64,000 bases of DNA from Anadara kagoshimensis. Lineage: Eukaryota; Mollusca; Bivalvia; Arcoida; Arcidae. The position numbers were made by a program, and so were the translations under genes. The stretch covers positions 6,559,058 to 6,623,057 of the forward strand of contig CM037870.1 in assembly GCA_021292105.1 (NCBI GenBank), given 5' to 3'. Within the stretch, counting starts at the first letter, position 1, and every line of letters begins with the position of its first letter. The notes under the pieces were generated by a model. It was given only the letters and a program-made list of their open reading frames with translations. It did no database searches and had not been told where the DNA came from. Shown in pieces: positions 57,846 to 64,000 of the stretch.

Positions 57846-59443
57846 ACAAGAGGCCCATGGGCCTGATACGCTCACCTGATAACTAATGGCTAGCTGATAG
57901 ATTTAAAGAAAACATAAATACTAACCCCAATGACTTTTTTTTTTACATCATGATAACCGTTGTATTAATACCTACAACATTCTAGTATACATGCCTATAC
58001 AAAAAGTTAATAGTTTTCAAGATAATTAACCATTTCAGTGTTGTTTCACATCTGTGACCTTGACCTTTGAACCCATGACCTTTTTCTATACATCAAAATG
58101 ATCATTGTATCAATACCTACAACATTCTAATATACATGCCTATACAAAATGTTTATAATTTTCGAGATAATTAACCATTTCGGTATTGTTTCGCGTCTGT
58201 GACCTTGACCTTTGAACCCATGACCTTTTTCTATACATCAAAATGATCGTTGTATCAATACTTACAACATTCTAATATACATGCCTATACAAAAAGTTTA
58301 TAGTTTTCGAGATAATTAACCATTTCAGTATTGTTTCACATCTGTGACCTTGACCTTTGAACCCATGACCTTTTTCTATACATCAAAATGATCGTTGTAT
58401 CAATACCTACAACATTCTAATATACATGCCTATACAAAAAGTTTAAAGTTTTCGAGATAATTAACCATTTCAGTATTGTTTCACATCTGTGACCTTGACC
58501 TTTGAACCCATGGCCTTTTTCTATACATCAAAATGATCGTTGTATTGATACCTACAACATTCTAATATACATGCCTATACAAAAAGTTTATAGTTTTCGA
58601 GATAATTAACAATTTCGATATTGTTTCGCATTTGTGACCTTGACCTTTGAACCCATGACCTTTTTCTATACATCAAAATGATCGTTGTATCAATACCTAC
58701 AACATTCTAATATATATGCCTATACAAAAAGTTTATAGTTTTCGAGATAATTAACCATTTCGGTATTGTTTCACATCTGTGACCTTGACCTTTAAACCCA
58801 TGACCTTTTTCTATACATCAAAATGATCGTTGTATCAATACCTACAACATTCTAATATATATGCCTATACAAAAAGTTTATAGTTTTCGAGATAATAATT
58901 ATAATCAGAGGTAAAAAAAATTAGGTCACGACCTTCACAATTGACCTTGACCTCATTTTGAAGATACTAACAAGAAGATGTCAAAACTGAAAACCCCATG
59001 TCATTATCTGGTCAAATAGTCAAGTTATAACAATTTGAAGCTATTTTACGATTTTTTCAAAATTAAACGCAAAAACGCGTAACCTATTTTTTATCCGATT
59101 TTTACAAAATGAACAAACTATAGGCTTAAGACCCTAGAGAAGCCAAATATCACATCAGATTTTTTCTCCAATCAGTACTTTCAGAGAAGAAGATTTTTTA
59201 AGATTTTTGCACCCCTAGGTCACCTTGACCTAGTTATGGTAGCCATGGCAACGCCATGAACAAATCTGAATTGCACCGGCCCATATATACTTCTGACAAA
59301 GTTTCATTAAAAACTGTCCAGTAGTTTCTGAGGAGAAGTCGAAAATAGGTGTTAACGACGCACACACGCACACACGCACACACGCACATACACACGCTGC
59401 GCTATGCCATAAGCTCACATGACCTTCGGTCAGGTGAGCTAAA
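57846..59443. mobile_element. Element bounded by AGCTCACCTGA-type inverted ends with a 145-bp internal array
   Basis: It starts with ACAAGAGGCCCATGGGCC and GCTCACCTGA, and ends with TCAGGTGAGCT preceded by a CACACG run. About 6.6 copies of a 145-bp unit (GACCTTGACCTTTGAACCCA, then TGACCTTTTTCTATACATC...) fill 57930-58893, with starts exactly 145 apart (58056, 58201, 58346, 58491, 58636, 58781). No transposase is present. The short 5' AGCTCACCTG also occurs at 2330. Confidence 0.75.
59239..59252. promoter_or_regulatory. X-box-like RFX motif inside the AGCTCACCTGA element
   Basis: GTAGCCATGGCAAC fits GTNRCC-N2-RGYAAC. It is about 4 kb upstream of the ARMC9 start codon and carried by a repeat element, so it may be incidental. 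Confidence 0.35.
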
Positions 59444-62400
59444 AATGAGTTAATTCTATATCCATGCACTGGTATACTTTGTAAAACAAATGGAATCTGA
59501 AGAATTTTAAGTGGCAAGAATGAGCCAATCAAAATTTTGTTAAGTTTATTTGTGACTCAGCGAGTTCATGGTTTATTTCATTTTATAACCACCATAATTT
59601 ACTTTAATTACATCTATGCAGTGTAGAAAGATATATAGAATAAACATCTCCTATTGCACATTGAATTTTGTATTTTTTTTATTCACCACTTCCAGATTGG
59701 TTAGTTGAATGTTGTTTATGTCACATCAGTAATTTTTCAGCTGTTCACCATGGTACAATTTTATCTCAAGGATTAATATAAACACAACTTTATGTAGTGC
59801 ATGTGGTCTGTACACATTTAGAGTGCATGCTAGTACACTTGTCAGCAAAGTCACAAATGAACAGAGTATGTTACATGTCCTCAGTCTATTATACTGGTAT
59901 GTACAAAACTTAATACAAACAAAGGCCTACAACAAGAACATTTTTATTTCTTACTTGTAAGCTTGTCGGTAATGTCACAAATGAACAGTGTGTGCATTAT
60001 ATTGGGACACTCAGAGCTTACAAACTAAGGTTAATGCTAATGCTAAGGGCTAATAACCACTTGGATACTGCAGGCCAACCACTTTTAGGAAAATGTGATA
60101 TATTTCATTGCACAGCATATTTTGTCATTTAATTACAAAGTAACAATGTATGTCTAAATGAGTTTGGACAAGCATAAACACTGCCTGATGTTGTTGATAG
60201 TTCTTTGAACACCTCCTATATCACTGGTGCCAGAATGTCATGGAATCTTCAAATTTAAAATTGAAAAAATAACCTCAAAAATCTATAATTTTTTAACAAA
60301 ATTTTATTTCCCTCCAGTTTATAACTGTCTACACCTTACATGTATATAAAATAATAAAAATTTCTTTATATAAATAACATATTTGTCGTGGAAAACTGAA
60401 CAAAATAATTTTTAATAAAGACATTCAAATAAATATATAAACATATCAAATATCAAATATGAAATATGTTTCAACATTTCTTTAGATAACATTCATTAGA
60501 TGCCAAAATAAAAAGTTTACATTTAGTTGAATACTGTTAGACCGATTTATCTGCCTTATTGATGGTATGTTATTTTTTTATATTGCTTAAGATGGTAGCA
60601 ATATAACAAAAAAAAACATAACATTTTTAAGACAGACAGTATATAATAAGGTAATAAACACCAACATTTAAAAGACAACTGCTTTATTCCATGTTTTTGG
60701 TGGTCTGGTCAAGCTTTCGGCCTGGGGTGGCCTTATACCTATTACTAGCTTATTTTTAAGACAGGTAATTCCACCTAGAATATTGTAAATCAGGTAAAAT
60801 TCAAATCAGTTAATATTTGTGAGAAGTCTTTTCTAGATTTTCAAGTACAGGTACTTTTATTTTTGTGCTGTAATATGATGGTCAGTGTACCCATAAATAC
60901 AAGAGACTAATATCAAAATAAAATTTTCGTGAAAATGGGAGTATTTATACTTAAACATTTGATATTCTTGAAAAAATGGCAAAATTTATGGTATGTGCAC
61001 ACTGACATAGACTGATTTAAAACAAAACATATTTTTTCCACTTAGGTCTCCCTGTTCTGTGCTGAAATATAATGAAAATTTTAACAAACAATCAGAATAG
61101 GGGAGTTTAACAATTTTATCTCCCTTGATTACTCTCTATGGTTAGAGGTAAAAAAGTGTACCGTCTGCAAGCCAGGGGGCATTCCCCTATTACCTACATT
61201 TATACATGTGCTAGTGTGAAACTTAGTATATGTAATACACATAAATGTATCTATATTATATTTTATTTTCTTAAAGTGTTTCGTCTGAAAATAAATAAAT
61301 AAATAAATAAATAAATAAACAAATAAGACTGAAAGTAATCTTGACCCAATAAGTACCCACTATGTAATTGAATAATTATTTGATGCAAGGTTGAATTATA
61401 GTATTTAAATAAATAAATAAATAAATTTTGAAACATGACTTTGAATGCCGCATCAATATACACTTTAAATATTTTAAATCTTTATTTTATTTTTTATTTT
61501 TATTTATTCTTTTTTTTTCATTGACACACAGTGAAAAAAAATCATGTCATGTCTATTAATTAATTTATTTATTTATTTATTTATTTTAAATTTTATTTTT
61601 GAAAGTAACTTTATAAGGGAATGGTTGGTTACTTTAGTTAAAACGTTTGAAATAAATAGAGATTTTTTCTAAAAAGTAATGAATCGTTTACCATTTCATA
61701 TGCCATTTTTATGAAATCATGAAATACAGATGCATTTTATAAATAAAACAAAAAAATATGACAACCAAAAAAAAAAAAAAAAACAGATAAAATTATTGAA
61801 ACCATACAGATATTTAATGTTAAAGTTTATTTTATTTTATTTTTTTTATTCACATTCTAAATACTTTTACAATATTCTCTGACATTCATACATTTCATTT
61901 ATCAGTTTATAAGTTTGATATTATTTTGTATATTGAATAAGTTTGATGAAGTTTGTGTAATTGATAAAAACTATACTTGTAAATTCTTAAATAATGTTAT
62001 CGATGGATGCTGACCATAAAGGGGTTCATTTGTCGTTTGTCGGTACGTGTCATGTATTGAGTCATCCGGTAATGTTGACAGGTGTGCGGAGGTATGTGAA
62101 TTACGGATACTAATTAACAGATTAAGACTTCAACACCATAATCTTGGTAATACAATTCATCAATGAGAAACTTTTTAATAAACAGCAATGTAACATGTAC
62201 ATATGAAGAGCATCATATTTCTTGGAGCAAATATTGGGTAAGGGAAAGAATAAAATGTAATTGTAATCGCCATAAGTACATCATAACTTTGGGTTTGTTT
62301 AATTAATTAAAATTAGTTAAATTTAATTCTGTCAAAGGCAATTATATACATGCATACATAATAAATCGATTCAATTCTCCCACATCGGCGTAAACTTTAC

Positions 62401-62814
62401 AAGTTTTGATACTATTTCAAGGAAAGAACAACTGATAAAGTTCTTCCACAAACTTGTATGTATTTAAGATTGTTTTTCTAGCTATAGACTACCTATTATT
62501 AGTATCATATCTTTGTCCTCATAGCAAACATAACCATTTTATTTTATTTTTAAAGTTTAAAATGCTAAACAAAATATATTGATTATACTTCTTTAATTTG
62601 GTTTATTCATTTTTATCATCTTTTAATTTTAACTGGTTTTTTTAATTCTTGATAGTTTCAATTTCTAAAATATTAAATAATTAACATATTTGACTTAAAG
62701 AAAATATAAATTTATTAGTAAGAAAAAGTTTTATCACATTAAATGTATATTTATTCATGAATTAATGTAAATATATCCCATTTACGGCAATGTTTAACCA
62801 TTTAAAAGCGTTAC

Positions 62815-62920
62815 CAGCCTTAGACCTTTATTACGACTGCCCCCTCGATTGCAAATCACGTTCAATCGCGTCCAATCTCGTAAGGTCACGGGCCTTGCGC
62901 ATGCGTAATAAACAATGTTA
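62815..62920. promoter_or_regulatory. Promoter-like CpG segment with an NRF1-like site
   Basis: This short island of CG dinucleotides in very AT-rich DNA includes CGTCCAATCTCG (CCAAT box), GGTCACGGGCC and TTGCGCATGCGTAA (one mismatch from the NRF1 palindrome). It could serve a gene beyond the window or an upstream ARMC9 start. No adjacent exon is recognised. Confidence 0.3.
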
Positions 62921-63618
62921 AACTCCTCTATTAAAAAAATAATCCCAATATATGCATGTTCAAATAGTCTTTATGCACAGTAGCTGTCTGCTCTAATACT
63001 AGTAGGAGGTAAACAAGGTATATGTAAAAGCATATATAGTCCATCCATCCGTCCGTCTGTGATATTCTGGCAGAGTGTTTATAACACAGGCGAGTTAATT
63101 CTACACAATTAGTTATTGATACAATGTTACTGTATGCATATATTCACAGTTCAATGCATTCATTTGTCAAAATCACCTATTTACATTATATATAGACTCT
63201 TCAATGTGTATAAACTCTGCCAAAATATTGTGGATAGACTTTACAAAATTCAGATTTCTTAGTACAACTTGTTTGGACAAATAATTTAATTAAAATTTGT
63301 TTATACAACAGAACACAATACAAAACAATGGAGACCACGTGACCAATTTTTTTTCTTTATACCTCAATAAAAAAAATTTAGATTAGCTCCGCCCACTTGC
63401 CCCATTTTGGCGGATTTAACTGGAACTTCTTCATTGTTTACATCTGCAATATACATCACTATGAATGAGATCACGATTATAAAAAAAAAACAATCGGGTC
63501 ATATTCATCCGCCTCATGATGACTATCGACGTAGATATTATTAAACTTGATTTAAATGTTTCAGATTTTTTTTTTTTTTAATTTCTTGAATAATTAAAGA
63601 ATGTCTAAATTAAATTAT

Positions 63619-63772
63619 AAGGAATAACTGTGGCATTATTTTTTTTTTATTGGTGTATAAAAGAAAAAACGATTTGCACACTTTTGAATAATGCCCTACA
63701 CGCATTATCCAGTGTGCAAATCGTTTTTTTTTTATACACCAATAAAAAAAATAATATCACAGTTATTCCTTA
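63619..63772. mobile_element. Foldback element (palindromic MITE)
   Basis: AAGGAATAACTGTG with ATTGGTGTATAAAA and AACGATTTGCACAC on the left is repeated in reverse complement on the right (GTGTGCAAATCGTTTT, TATACACCAAT, CACAGTTATTCCTT). The arms are about 60 bp, with small length differences in the T/A runs. The central loop is about 30 bases and itself shows GAATAATGC/GCATTATCC symmetry. Confidence 0.85.
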
Positions 63773-64000
63773 AATAAAAAGTCAATAACCAAAGAACTTT
63801 GTTCTAATATCTACTCAATAAGACTAATAAGGTACATCTGCTAGATTATATTTTAAAGTTTTAAGATATAATATGTATAAAAAAAATATCACAGTTGTGA
63901 TGCAAGATGTGTGTAGTGACTTTTATTTATTTATATTTAAATTGTGGATGAACTTTTTAAAATTCAAAGATCTCATCTCTTTGAAGACATATATATTGAT

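Larger units (their letters stand above)
55228..64000. other. Region upstream of ARMC9, no gene recognised
   Basis: It contains a minus-orientation SINE relic (55648-55850), SINE-like remnants (56975-57045), two SINEs with target duplications (57057-57350, 57435-57780), a 1.6-kb AGCTCACCTGA element (57846-59443), AT-rich sequence (59444-62800, nothing recognised apart from AAAT runs), a promoter-like CpG segment (62815-62920) and a foldback element (63619-63772). Confidence 0.7.

Noticed and set aside
59230-59532. 100-codon minus-strand frame
   Set aside because: It lies over the end of the AGCTCACCTGA element and its CACACG run, which explain it.

Overview
This is a eukaryotic, AT-rich, intron-rich window with dense small repeats. 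Its repertoire points to a lophotrochozoan, most likely a bivalve mollusc: tRNA-derived SINEs, short terminal-inverted-repeat elements, AGCTCACCTGA-bounded elements, recurrent GGGAGATAACTCC motifs and many tandem arrays. The taxon is inferred from repeat style and protein similarity; the species cannot be named. Both genes below were rebuilt exon by exon by checking splice signals and reading phase. Every junction keeps the frame.

Positions 1-19085, + strand: the 3' two thirds of CEP104, a ciliary-tip and centriolar protein. Seventeen coding exons encode about 543 residues: a linker, a TOG (tubulin-binding) domain, a lysine/glutamate-rich helix and a four-unit C2HC/C2H2-type zinc-finger block. 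The N-terminal jelly-roll half lies upstream of the window. Its introns carry a hAT-like element, a 1.2 kb element with a Crypton-like (DUF3504) ORF fragment, a perfect 65-bp hairpin and a 2.3 kb TTAA-flanked element. Two tandem duplications copy its own splice sites.

Positions 19086-27495: intergenic, about 8.4 kb between two gene 3' ends. It holds the repetitive CEP104 3' UTR, a TIR element, a relative of it expanded into a 41-bp tandem array, a GGAGTTATCTCCC array, a TCATGTGA array and an inverted pair of Crypton-associated modules.

Positions 27496-55227, - strand: complete ARMC9 coding region in 23 exons, 855 residues. The order is LisH, a conserved helical region, coiled coil, armadillo-type repeats, an acidic stretch and a Ser/Pro/Gln-rich tail. 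Its last intron (8.5 kb) contains a 1.8 kb ATC/GAT trinucleotide satellite.

Positions 55228-64000: upstream of ARMC9, with no convincing gene. It holds two SINE insertions with clear target-site duplications, a 1.6 kb element with a 145-bp nuclear-receptor-motif array and a palindromic X-box, a small CpG-containing promoter-like segment and a foldback element.

Main biological point: CEP104 and ARMC9 belong to the same Joubert-syndrome ciliary-tip protein module but lie on different chromosomes in humans. Here they are immediate tail-to-tail neighbours.
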